NCBI GenBank assembly: GCA_913775795.1
Contig: CAJYLT010000005.1
Span: 1-64,000, forward strand
Source of the DNA: an uncultured Sphingomonas sp.
GTDB lineage: Bacteria; Pseudomonadota; Alphaproteobacteria; Sphingomonadales; Sphingomonadaceae
DNA length: 64,000 bases
Reading direction: 5' to 3'
Shown here: one piece after another, positions 16,326 through 24,220 of the stretch
Position numbering within the stretch: the first letter of the stretch is position 1
Layout: every line of letters begins with the position of its first letter
Made by a program: the position numbers and the translations under genes
Notes under the pieces: model-generated
Told to the model about the DNA's origin: nothing
The model's input: only the letters and a program-made list of their open reading frames with translations
Databases searched by the model: none

Positions 16326-17078
16326 ATGGCCCGCCGCGGACACCGCCCCTCCCAAGCCACCGGCAATCGCCCCCGTTTCTGGGGCAAGCACGCCGTCCTC
16401 GCCGCCCTCGCCAATCCCGACCGCCAGGTGCGCAAGCTCTGGGGGACGCGAGAGGCACTGTCGCATCTCGACCTGCCGCCGGTCCTGCCCATCACCTATG
16501 CCGACGCCGCCGATCTCGGCCGGCTGGTGCCCGGCGACGCGCCGCACCAGGGATTGGTGATCGAAGTCGATCCGCTCGACGACCTGTGGCTGGGCGAAGT
16601 GCTGGAGCGCGGCACCGACGATCGCCGGCCGATCGTCGTGCTGGATCAGGTGACCGATCCGCACAATGTCGGCGCGGTGCTCCGCTCGGCCGCCGCGTTC
16701 GACGCACTGGCGATCGTGACGCAGGACCGGCACGCGCCCCCCGAAAGCGGCGCGCTGGCCAAGGCGGCGTCGGGCGCGCTCGAGGTCGTGCCGTGGGTGC
16801 GCGTCGTCAACCTGTCCCGCGCGCTGGAGGAGATCGCCGAGGCGGGGTTTTGGCGCGTCGGCCTGACCGGCCATACCGACACGCTGCTCGCGGGCGCGCT
16901 GGTCGGCGCGAACAAGGCCGCGCTGGTACTGGGCGCGGAGGGCGAAGGGATGCGCCAGAATACCGAGGCGCATTGCGACATTCTCGCCAAGCTGCCGATC
17001 AGCCCGCGGGTCGAGAGCCTCAACGTCTCCAACGCCGCCGCGATCGCGCTCTACGCGGTCGCCTCCGCGCGGGGCTGA
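16326..17078 (+). CDS. rlmB: 23S rRNA (guanosine-2'-O)-methyltransferase RlmB-type (SpoU)
   Basis: A 250-residue SPOUT methyltransferase. N-terminal substrate-binding domain contains FWGKHAVLAALANPDR; the C-terminal knot has LDQVTDPHNVGAVLRSAAAF (motif 1), LVLGAEGEGMRQ (motif 2) and ISPRVESLNVSNAAAIALY (motif 3). RlmB methylates G2251 of 23S rRNA. ATG 16326. The RlmB assignment against other TrmH-type paralogues is likely, not certain. Confidence 0.9.
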   Translation: MARRGHRPSQATGNRPRFWGKHAVLAALANPDRQVRKLWGTREALSHLDLPPVLPITYADAADLGRLVPGDAPHQGLVIEVDPLDDLWLGEVLERGTDDRRPIVVLDQVTDPHNVGAVLRSAAAFDALAIVTQDRHAPPESGALAKAASGALEVVPWVRVVNLSRALEEIAEAGFWRVGLTGHTDTLLAGALVGANKAALVLGAEGEGMRQNTEAHCDILAKLPISPRVESLNVSNAAAIALYAVASARG

Positions 17079-17083
17079 CGCGG

Positions 17084-17764
17084 ATGGCGCGGGGGCTCCT
17101 TCTGGCGCTCCTCGCGCCGCTCCTCCTGATGGGCTGCATCGTCGTGCCGGGCCGGTTCGACGCCAGCCTCGATATCGCCGCCGATCGCAGCTTCACCTAT
17201 CGCTATCGCGGCGAGATCGTCGCGATCGACCTCGAGGACGAGTTCGCCAAGGGGTTGAAGGACACAGACACGACGCCCGAAAAGCCGAAGGGCGTCGCTT
17301 GGAAGGCGGACAAGGACCCGACATCCAAGGACGCGACGTTCCGCGCGCTCGCCGACGCGCTGCGCAAGGAGGCGGGCTATCGCAATGTCGAGTACAAGGG
17401 CGACGGCCTGTTCCAGATCGACTATGCGATCAGCGGCCGGCTGACCCACGCTTTCATCTGGCCCTACAATGCCGATGCCGAACTCGTCTTCCCGTTCCTG
17501 ACGGTCGAACTGCGCGGGGCGGATGGCGTGCGGATCAAGGCGCCCGCGTTCGGCAAGACGAGCGATGCGCGCGTGCCGGGCGCGGACAAGGTCGGCGACC
17601 GGCGCGAGGGCGTCTTCACGCTCACGACCGATGCCGAGATCGTCAGCCAGAACAACGAGGAACGCGCGAAGCCGGCGGGGCCGAAGCGGACGATCACCTG
17701 GAACGTGACGCCGCTCAGCAAGGACCCGCCGATGGCTGTGCTGAAGGTCGCGCCGCTCGGCTAA
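17084..17764 (+). CDS. Hypothetical lipoprotein
   Basis: A 226-residue lipoprotein: signal LLLALLAPLLLMGC with a clear LMGC lipobox (cysteine 18), then a soluble domain with FTYRYRGEIVAIDL, FQIDYAISGRLTHAFIWPYN and a C-terminal RTITWNVTPL. The layout is that of a small beta-rich lipoprotein conserved in sphingomonads; no functional family named. It starts 5 bases after the rlmB stop and is very likely in its operon. Confidence 0.75.
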   Translation: MARGLLLALLAPLLLMGCIVVPGRFDASLDIAADRSFTYRYRGEIVAIDLEDEFAKGLKDTDTTPEKPKGVAWKADKDPTSKDATFRALADALRKEAGYRNVEYKGDGLFQIDYAISGRLTHAFIWPYNADAELVFPFLTVELRGADGVRIKAPAFGKTSDARVPGADKVGDRREGVFTLTTDAEIVSQNNEERAKPAGPKRTITWNVTPLSKDPPMAVLKVAPLG

Positions 17765-17782
17765 GGAGCGGCGCGCGAGCGA

Positions 17783-18103
17783 TCAGTCCTCCTCGGCGAT
17801 CCGCACCTTCAGCCCGTCGAGCGCGCTGGTGAACTGGATCTGGCACGACAGGCGCGAGGTTTCGTCTCGGGTCGAGCTGCTGTCGAGCAGATCGTCCTCG
17901 TCCTCGCTCATCGCCGGCAGCTTGTCGGCAAAGGCGGGATCGACATGGACGTGGCAGGTCGCGCAAGAGCAGCAGCCGCCGCACAGCGCCAGCAGCTCGT
18001 CGAAGCCGTTGTCGCGGATGACTTCCATCACCGACAGGCCGACCTCACCCTCGACGGTACGCTCTTCACCCTGGCGGGTCACGACGGTAAGCTGCGGCAT
18101 CAT
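17783..18103 (-). CDS. 2Fe-2S ferredoxin (adrenodoxin type)
   Basis: A 106-residue vertebrate/Isc-type [2Fe-2S] ferredoxin. Predicted ligands Cys41, Cys47, Cys50 and Cys87 fit CX5CX2C...C; HVHVDP follows as usual. The loop reads [10 protein letters not shown], with two extra cysteines (44, 45) where the family normally has Ser or other residues. The AGGAGA site is just upstream of ATG 18103; ATG 18100 is an alternative. Redox partner unknown. Convergent with the lipoprotein gene. Confidence 0.9.
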   Translation of the reverse strand: MMPQLTVVTRQGEERTVEGEVGLSVMEVIRDNGFDELLALCGGCCSCATCHVHVDPAFADKLPAMSEDEDDLLDSSSTRDETSRLSCQIQFTSALDGLKVRIAEED

Positions 18104-18164
18104 CTTCTCCTGCGAACCGGCGCGACTTGCCGTGTGAGCGGCCGGTTTTCAAGGGACCAAAGGC

Positions 18165-18192
18165 ATGGGTTTGAGCGCATGGGTTTGAGCGC
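18165..18192 (+). repeat. Exact 14-base tandem duplication over the start codon
   Basis: ATGGGTTTGAGCGC is present twice, end to end (18165-18178 and 18179-18192). The first copy makes an out-of-frame ATG opening a seven-codon ORF (MGLSAWV, stop at 18186-18188) that overlaps the true glycosylase start. Confidence 0.9.
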
Positions 18193-18805
18193 CGATCAGT
18201 TGCGCGAGGCGCTGGACGCCCTTTCGGCACGCGAGCCGGCGATCGCCGCCGCGGTCGCCCGCGTGGGCTATCCCGAACCACGCATCCGCGACCGCGGCGT
18301 CGCGACGCTGCTGCGCACGATCGTCGGGCAACAGGTGAGCTATCAGTCCGCCGATGCGGTCTGGCGGCGGCTGGAGGAAGCGCTGGGCGGCGACGCGACG
18401 AACACCGCCGCCTGGATCGCCGCGAGCGACGAGACGCTGCGCGGCGCGGGCCTGTCGCGGCAGAAGCTCGGCTATGCGCGCAGCCTTGCCGGCTTGGTCG
18501 AAAGCGGCGAGCTCGACCTGTCCAACCTGCCCGCCGATGACGAAGCGGCGATCGCGGAACTGGTCAAGGTGAAGGGCATCGGTCGCTGGTCGGCCGAAAT
18601 CTACCTGCTGTTCGCGGAGGGGCGACCCGATATCTGGCCGGCCGGCGACCTCGCGGTCCAGATCGAGGTCGGGCGACTGATGGGCCTGCCCGACCGCCCG
18701 AGCGAGGCCCTGACGCGCGAGATCGCCGAGGCATGGCGCCCGCATCGCGGCGCCGCGGCGATCTTCACCTGGCACCATTATCGCAGCGACATGGGCGTGA
18801 TTTGA
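18179..18805 (+). CDS. DNA-3-methyladenine glycosylase II (AlkA-like, HhH-GPD)
   Basis: A 208-residue base-excision-repair glycosylase. Residues 40-60 LRTIVGQQVSYQSADAVWRR are the usual helix; the helix-hairpin-helix is VKVKGIGRWSAEIYLL (about 130-145), and catalytic Asp157 lies in WPAGDLAV. Removes alkylated purines. ATG 18179 is the second copy of a tandem duplication; the in-frame initiator follows a short overlapping ORF. It is divergent from the ferredoxin gene with 75 bases between. Confidence 0.9.
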   Translation: MGLSADQLREALDALSAREPAIAAAVARVGYPEPRIRDRGVATLLRTIVGQQVSYQSADAVWRRLEEALGGDATNTAAWIAASDETLRGAGLSRQKLGYARSLAGLVESGELDLSNLPADDEAAIAELVKVKGIGRWSAEIYLLFAEGRPDIWPAGDLAVQIEVGRLMGLPDRPSEALTREIAEAWRPHRGAAAIFTWHHYRSDMGVI

Positions 18806-18812
18806 CACTCGT

Positions 18813-18901
18813 ACCCCGGCGAAGGCCGGGGTCCAGTTGGGGGGCCAGCGGCTCGTGCGAGCAGACGGATGCCGATCCTGGACCCCGGCCTTCGCCGGGG
18901 T
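18813..18901. repeat. REP-like perfect 24-base inverted repeat
   Basis: Arm 1 at 18813-18836 (ACCCCGGCGAAGGCCGGGGT plus CCAG) and arm 2 at 18878-18901 are exact reverse complements separated by 41 bases. Each arm is itself a CCCCGGC/GCCGGGG hairpin. It lies between convergent genes and resembles a dispersed palindrome family common in sphingomonads. Confidence 0.8.
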
Positions 18902-18906
18902 GCGGG

Positions 18907-19704
18907 TCAGCTCCCGAACGACCGCGGGTCCGGGCCGGTCCGGCCATCCGCGTCGTCCAGCCCGGCGATCGCCGCCATATCCTCATCATCCAGCGTCACC
19001 CCGGTCGCGCCGAAATTGTCGCGCGCATGCGCCTCGTCCGAGGCCTTGGGGATCACCGACAGGCCGAGCGCGAGGTGCCACGCCAGCACCACCTGGGCCG
19101 TGGTCGCGCCATGCTTGTCCGCGATGCCGGTGATGACCGCATCGGACAGCAGTCCGCCCCGCCCCAACGGGCTCCAGCTCTGCGTCACGATGCCCCTCTC
19201 GGCGTGGAAGGCGCGAGCTTCGGCCTGCTGAAAGCGGGGGTGCAGTTCGATCTGATTGAGCGCAGGGGTCACGCCGGTCTTATCGATCAACCGATCGATC
19301 TGCTCGGGCAGGAAATTCGACACACCGATCGAGCGCGTCTTCCCCGCCTCGCGCAGGCGGATCATCGCCTCCCATGCGGCCGGATACGCCTCGCTGCCCG
19401 CGACTGGCCAATGGATCAGATAGAGGTCGACATGGTCGCGTCCCAGCAGCGCCAGGCTCTCGTCCAGCGCCGCTTCGGCATCCTCATGCCGGTCGTTCCA
19501 CAACTTTGTCGTCAGGAACACGTCGTCGACGCTCGCCAGCCCCTCCCCCACGCCGCGCTCGTTCTGATAGATCGCGGCGGTGTCGATGAGCTTATAGCCG
19601 ATATCGGTGGCCTTGCGGACGATCAGCCCGGCATGTGCGTCGGGGATCTGCCATGTGCCGAAGCCGAGCGCGGGAATGCGGTTGCCGTCGTTCAAATCGA
19701 GCAT
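18907..19704 (-). CDS. Aldo/keto reductase
   Basis: A 265-residue NADPH-dependent aldo/keto reductase. Tetrad residues are visible: Asp and Tyr in LIDTAAIYQNERGVGEGL, Lys in LTTKLWN and His in LYLIHWPV; the NADPH-binding SVIPKASD follows near the C-terminus. ATG 19704 (MLDLNDGNRIPALGFGTW) gives the standard start; a TTG at 19746 would add 14 residues and overlap the esterase stop. Last gene of the glucan locus strand; its sugar or aldehyde substrate is not evident. Confidence 0.9.
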   Translation of the reverse strand: MLDLNDGNRIPALGFGTWQIPDAHAGLIVRKATDIGYKLIDTAAIYQNERGVGEGLASVDDVFLTTKLWNDRHEDAEAALDESLALLGRDHVDLYLIHWPVAGSEAYPAAWEAMIRLREAGKTRSIGVSNFLPEQIDRLIDKTGVTPALNQIELHPRFQQAEARAFHAERGIVTQSWSPLGRGGLLSDAVITGIADKHGATTAQVVLAWHLALGLSVIPKASDEAHARDNFGATGVTLDDEDMAAIAGLDDADGRTGPDPRSFGS

Positions 19705-19742
19705 GTCGGGGGTCCAGTTACTGAATTTACCCACCCAATGCC

Positions 19743-20663
19743 TCAACTCCGGCTTGGTTGCCCGTAGAGCCAGGCCAGCGGATCGGTCAGCCGCGCCGCC
19801 CAGGCATTCTCCTCATGCGGCGCGCCGGGATAGGCGCGCGAGGTGAAGTCGCGTCCCGCCCGCCAGCCGAGCCGCGGCAGCGCCGCATCCACCGCCGCCT
19901 GGTAGGGCGCATAGAGCCGGTCGAGCGTCGCGGTGCCGTGATCGAACCAGATCCGCCGCCCCGCCGGCTTGCCCAGCGCCTCGCCCAGCCAGTCGGTCCA
20001 GCCGCGGATCACCCCCGCGCGATAGGGCGCGTCTCCCTCCTGCTCGGGGATGAACAGCGGCCAGTGGCTCGACAGGCATCCGGCCGCACCGAACACCTGC
20101 GGGTGCCGGACCAGTGCGTAGAGCGAGATGAGCCCACCCATGCTCGACCCCATGATGAAGGTGTCGGCGGGACCGGGCCGCGTGCGGTATTTCGCGTCGA
20201 TCGCCGCCTTGAGCGGACCGGTGAGGAAGTCGAGATAGGCATCCGACTGCACCGCGCCGCCGATCCGGTCTGCAAGGCCCGTCGTCACCGGAGCGGGCAG
20301 GCGATCGACGATCGGCTGCGGAACATAGGTGCGGAACCGCGCCGCGCCCGGATTCCAGACGCCGACGACGATCGGCGCGCGCGGGCCGAGCTTCAGCCGC
20401 TCGATCGCGCGATCGACGTGCCAGACCTTGCCGTATCCGCTCATCGCCGGATCGAACAGGTTCTGCCCGTCGTGCATGTAGAGCACCGGATGGCGCCCCC
20501 GCCCGCCCGCATAGCCCGGCGGTGCCCAGACGCTGACGCGCATCGACCCGATGCCCGCCGCCTCGAACCGCAGGTCGTCGAGCGCCGGCGCGTCGGCGGG
20601 CCGGGCCGCACCGACGAGCGCAGCGCCCGCGATCAGCCCGATCGCCTCGCGCCGCGTGGTCAT
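19743..20663 (-). CDS. Exported putative esterase (esterase D / feruloyl-esterase-like)
   Basis: A 306-residue alpha/beta hydrolase. Starts with TTRREAIGLIAGAAL, a twin-arginine-like signal. Core features: VLYMHDGQNLFDP (oxyanion strand), nucleophile serine in FIMGSSMGGLISLYAL, and HEENAW with the catalytic histidine near the end. Resembles esterases often found in glycan-use loci. ATG 20663 overlaps the alpha-glucosidase stop by 4 bases (ATGA), so translation is coupled. Confidence 0.85.
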   Translation of the reverse strand: MTTRREAIGLIAGAALVGAARPADAPALDDLRFEAAGIGSMRVSVWAPPGYAGGRGRHPVLYMHDGQNLFDPAMSGYGKVWHVDRAIERLKLGPRAPIVVGVWNPGAARFRTYVPQPIVDRLPAPVTTGLADRIGGAVQSDAYLDFLTGPLKAAIDAKYRTRPGPADTFIMGSSMGGLISLYALVRHPQVFGAAGCLSSHWPLFIPEQEGDAPYRAGVIRGWTDWLGEALGKPAGRRIWFDHGTATLDRLYAPYQAAVDAALPRLGWRAGRDFTSRAYPGAPHEENAWAARLTDPLAWLYGQPSRS

Positions 20664-22276
20664 CCCAGCCGCGCGACGAACGCCACGTGCGCGCCCAGCG
20701 TCACCCCGTCGATCTCGCCGGTGGAAGCGAGGATGCGATGCGGCGGCAGCGTCGCGGTGACAGGCTCGGTCCCGAAGTTGAAGGCGCACAGCAGCGGCGC
20801 TCCCTCGTCCGAACGACGCTCAAACACGAGCAGATCGCCCTCGACCACGCGCACCTCGATCGACCCGTGCGCCAGGCTCGGCTCGGCATGACGAAGCGCG
20901 ATCAGGCGGCGCGTCCAGTTGAGCAGCGAGCGCGGATCGCCGGTCTGGAGGTCCACCGCCAGCGCCTCGTGATCCGGCCCGTGCGGCAACCACGGCTCGG
21001 CCGATCCGAACGCGCGGTCGGGCACCCCCGCTGCCCAGGGCATGGGCGTGCGCACGCCGTCGCGCGACAGCGTCATCGGCCAGTTGGCGATCGCCTCAGG
21101 GTCGACGAGCTTCTCGAAGGGAATGTCGACCTGCGTCAGCCCCAATTCTTCGCCCTGGTACAGGATGGCGTTGCCGCGCAGCGACAGGAGCAGCAGCATC
21201 TTCATCCGCGCGAAGTCCGCGGCGTGCTCGGGCGTCGTCCAGCGCGAGATCGCGCGCGGCGCATCGTGATTCTCGAACGCCCAGCTCGGCCAGCCGCGAT
21301 CGGGCGCATCGGGCCAGACGGATAGCGCATCGACAACGAGGCCGGGGGTCAGCTTCTCTGCATAGAGGAAGTTGAAGCCATAGGCGCTGTCGAGCCGGCG
21401 GTCCCCCTCCGTATAGAGCGCCATCTCGCGCGCCCAGTGATCGCCGCCCACCTCGGCCATCGAGAAGACCGAACCGTGCGATCGCATCTCGCCCGCCAAC
21501 CGCTCGATGAACGCCGGGATGTTCGGATGGCTCTGATTGTGGATCTTGTCCTGAAAATCGAACGGACGCGATCGGGCGCGATTGGACGGCGGCAGCGGCG
21601 GATTGTCGCGAAACTCGGGGTCGTGCATCGCGAAGTTCAGCGCATCGAGCCGGAACCCGTCGACGCCGCGCCCCAGCCAGAAGCGCGCGACGTCCAGAAT
21701 CGCTTCCTGCACCGCCGGATTGTGGAGGTTGAGGTCGGGCTGCTCGACGAGGAAGTTGTGCAGATAATATTGCCCGCGCCGCGCATCCCACTGCCAGGCC
21801 GGGCCGCCGAACACCGACTGCCAGTTCGACGGCGGCGAGCCGTCGGGCTTGGGATCGGCCCACACGAACCAGTCGGCCTTGGGATTGTTGCGGCTCGACC
21901 GGCTCTCGGCGAACCACGGATGCTGGTCCGACGCGTGAGAATAGACCTGGTCGATCATGACCTTGAGGCCAAGCTCATGCGCGCGCGCGACCAGCGCGTC
22001 GAAATCCTCGATCGTCCCGAACACCGGATCGACGCCGCAGAAATCGGCGATGTCGTATCCGAAGTCGCGCATCGGCGAGGTGAAGAACGGCGAGATCCAG
22101 ATCGCATCGACGCCCAGGTCCGCGACATGGCCCAGCCGCTGGGTGATGCCAGGCAGGTCACCCACCCCGTCGCCGTTCGCGTCCGCGAAGCTGCGCGGAT
22201 AGATCTGATAGATCACCGCGCCCTTCCACCAGGGGGCGGGGTCGGCCGTTGGCATGGCGAGCGGCGACGTGCTCAT
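20660..22276 (-). CDS. GH13 alpha-glucosidase
   Basis: A 538-residue cytosolic GH13 enzyme of the oligo-1,6-glucosidase/subfamily 23 type. The four conserved regions are MIDQVYSHASDQHPWF (I), GFRLDALNF with nucleophile Asp (II), MAEVGGD with acid/base Glu (III) and FENHDAPR (IV). No signal peptide: starts MSTSPLAMP then WWKGAVIYQIYPRSF. It would cleave maltose and short maltodextrins entering the cell. Four-base ATGA overlaps on both sides, with the amylase upstream and the esterase downstream. Confidence 0.93.
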   Translation of the reverse strand: MSTSPLAMPTADPAPWWKGAVIYQIYPRSFADANGDGVGDLPGITQRLGHVADLGVDAIWISPFFTSPMRDFGYDIADFCGVDPVFGTIEDFDALVARAHELGLKVMIDQVYSHASDQHPWFAESRSSRNNPKADWFVWADPKPDGSPPSNWQSVFGGPAWQWDARRGQYYLHNFLVEQPDLNLHNPAVQEAILDVARFWLGRGVDGFRLDALNFAMHDPEFRDNPPLPPSNRARSRPFDFQDKIHNQSHPNIPAFIERLAGEMRSHGSVFSMAEVGGDHWAREMALYTEGDRRLDSAYGFNFLYAEKLTPGLVVDALSVWPDAPDRGWPSWAFENHDAPRAISRWTTPEHAADFARMKMLLLLSLRGNAILYQGEELGLTQVDIPFEKLVDPEAIANWPMTLSRDGVRTPMPWAAGVPDRAFGSAEPWLPHGPDHEALAVDLQTGDPRSLLNWTRRLIALRHAEPSLAHGSIEVRVVEGDLLVFERRSDEGAPLLCAFNFGTEPVTATLPPHRILASTGEIDGVTLGAHVAFVARLG

Positions 22277-24096
22277 TGCGCCACCTCGGCCGCGCAGACG
22301 ACGGTGGAGAATGGCGCGATCTTGACGCGGACGCTGCCCGGTGCGGTCGCGGCAGCGGGGCATCCCTTGCCATAGAGCGGGCGGAAGCGCTGCGATCGCG
22401 TCTCGACCTCTACATTCGCCTCGATCGGCTGGGCCGAGCTGTTGAACGCCAAGAGCACCTCGCCATTGCTGGCCGGATCGAAGCGGCTGACCGCGAACAG
22501 CCCGGGCTTGTCGTCGAGGTACGCGCGCGTCACCTGCCGCCCGTGCGACAGCGCCGGCGTCGCGCGGCGCAGCTTCGCCAGCGTCGCGATCGTGCGGAAC
22601 AGCGGGTGATCGGTGCCGAAATGCGCCTGTGCGTGAGTTCCGGTCGTGCCGATCAGCTTGTCGCTGAGATAATCGGGCGTCTTGCTGGCGAACATCGACT
22701 GGCGCGCGGCCTGATCGTTGCCCTTGCCCGCGAAACCCTGCTCGTCGCCATAATAGATGGTCGGCACGCCGCGCAGCGTCAGCAGCATCTCGTGCCCCAG
22801 CCGGTCGCGCGCGAGCAGTTCGGCATCGGCGGCGTTCGGGTTCGCTTTCATCACGAACATGCCGAAACGGCCCTGGTCGTGGTTGCCGATGAACGTCGGC
22901 AGCTGCAGCGCCGTCGCCTCCCCGCCGGCATACATGGCATCGCCCATGAACAGCTTGGCGAGCGCGGCGGTCGGCCTGCCCTCCGCCACCACCTGCTGGA
23001 CCGCGGTCGCGAACGCGAAGTCGAGCACCGCGGGCAGCTTGTCGACGACGGTGTGCCGCTGGAGCAGGCCGATCTCCAGCTCCGACCACGCGGCCTCGCC
23101 GAAGATGTGGAAGTTGGGGATGCCCTTCGCCTTCGCCCGCGCCTGCATCGCCGGCACGAACGCGGCCCAGAATTCCGGGTTCACATGGCGCGCGGTATCG
23201 ATGCGATAGCCGTCGATCCCGTAGCGATCGATCCAGCCGCCGAACACGTCGATCATGCCCGAGACGACACGCGGATTCTCGGTCATCAGGTCGTCGAGGC
23301 CGACGAAATCGCCCATCGTCGCGCTCTCATTCGAGAAGGTCGAGTTGCCGCGATTATGGTAATAGATGGGGTCGTTCAGCCAGGCGGGAACCTTGATGGT
23401 CCGCTCCTCGGGCTTCACCTTTACCGTATAGGCAAAATTTGGGTCGGTGAGCTTCGCGAAGTTGTCGGCGGTCATTACCTGGTCGCCGGCAAAACCGCTG
23501 TTGATCGCCCTGCCCTTCAGCCCGCCGCGCCGCGCATAGGGATAGTCGGCGCGGCTGCGATAGGCGCACTCGGCCTGCCCCTCGCACTCGGCGAAATAGA
23601 TCACATCGGCGGTGTGGTTGGCGATGATGTCCATGTAGACCTTGAGACCGCGGGCATGGGCCGCGTCCACCAGCGCCTTGAAATCGGCATCAGTGCCAAG
23701 GTGCGGATCGACCGTCGTGAAGTCGGTCACCCAATAGCCGTGATAACCAGCGGACTCGCTGCCCGGCCCGCCCTGTACCGCCTTGTTCTTGAACACCGGC
23801 GTCAGCCAGATCGCGGTCGCGCCCAGCGCCTGGATATAGTCGAGGCGCTTCATCACCCCCTTGAGATCGCCGCCCTGGAAGAAGCCCTTGCTCGCCGGAT
23901 CGAACCCGTTCTTCAGCCGGTCGCCGGGGATGCCGCCGCGATCGTTGCCCGGATCGCCGTTCTCGAACCGGTCGGGCAGGACGAAATAGATGACTTCTTC
24001 GGACGGCAGCCGTTCGCGCAGCGGCAGCGGCGCCTGCTGGGCGGCGGCGGGCAGCGCCGCGGCGCCGAGCGATAGAGCAGCGATCAGTCGCTTCAT
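22273..24096 (-). CDS. Secreted GH13 alpha-amylase family enzyme
   Basis: A 607-residue glycoside hydrolase. Signal peptide cleaved near PAAAQ (about residue 19). Regions: DIIANHTAD (I), GYRIDTARHV (II), FHIFGEAAW (III), FIGNHDQGRF (IV). A C-terminal beta domain ends in APFSTVVCAAEVAQ. It probably breaks maltodextrins or cyclodextrins in the periplasm, after uptake by the TonB-dependent receptor encoded upstream. ATG 24096. Confidence 0.93.
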   Translation of the reverse strand: MKRLIAALSLGAAALPAAAQQAPLPLRERLPSEEVIYFVLPDRFENGDPGNDRGGIPGDRLKNGFDPASKGFFQGGDLKGVMKRLDYIQALGATAIWLTPVFKNKAVQGGPGSESAGYHGYWVTDFTTVDPHLGTDADFKALVDAAHARGLKVYMDIIANHTADVIYFAECEGQAECAYRSRADYPYARRGGLKGRAINSGFAGDQVMTADNFAKLTDPNFAYTVKVKPEERTIKVPAWLNDPIYYHNRGNSTFSNESATMGDFVGLDDLMTENPRVVSGMIDVFGGWIDRYGIDGYRIDTARHVNPEFWAAFVPAMQARAKAKGIPNFHIFGEAAWSELEIGLLQRHTVVDKLPAVLDFAFATAVQQVVAEGRPTAALAKLFMGDAMYAGGEATALQLPTFIGNHDQGRFGMFVMKANPNAADAELLARDRLGHEMLLTLRGVPTIYYGDEQGFAGKGNDQAARQSMFASKTPDYLSDKLIGTTGTHAQAHFGTDHPLFRTIATLAKLRRATPALSHGRQVTRAYLDDKPGLFAVSRFDPASNGEVLLAFNSSAQPIEANVEVETRSQRFRPLYGKGCPAAATAPGSVRVKIAPFSTVVCAAEVAQ

Positions 24097-24170
24097 ACGG
24101 GCACCTCTAGCCGGCCCGTGCCCCGCAGGACCACGGGGGTCGCCGTAAAATCATGTCGAAAGCGAGCGGG

Positions 24171-24202
24171 GGACCTGTACCGGTCGAAACCGATACAGGT
24201 CC
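24171..24202. promoter_or_regulatory. Intercistronic hairpin between receptor and amylase genes
   Basis: GGACCTGTA (24171-24179) pairs perfectly with TACAGGTCC (24194-24202); the loop carries CGGT/ACCG for further pairing. It lies 18 bases past the receptor stop and 75 bases before the amylase start, without a U-run on the minus strand. It could be a partial terminator, an mRNA-stabilising stem, or an operator. Confidence 0.55.
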
Positions 24203-24220
24203 ACGCGCCCCCTTTAATTA

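Noticed and set aside
22249-24075. 608-codon plus-strand frame over the amylase
   Set aside because: Shadow of the minus-strand GH13 gene; no recognisable domains, composition dominated by Arg, Ala, Gly and Val.
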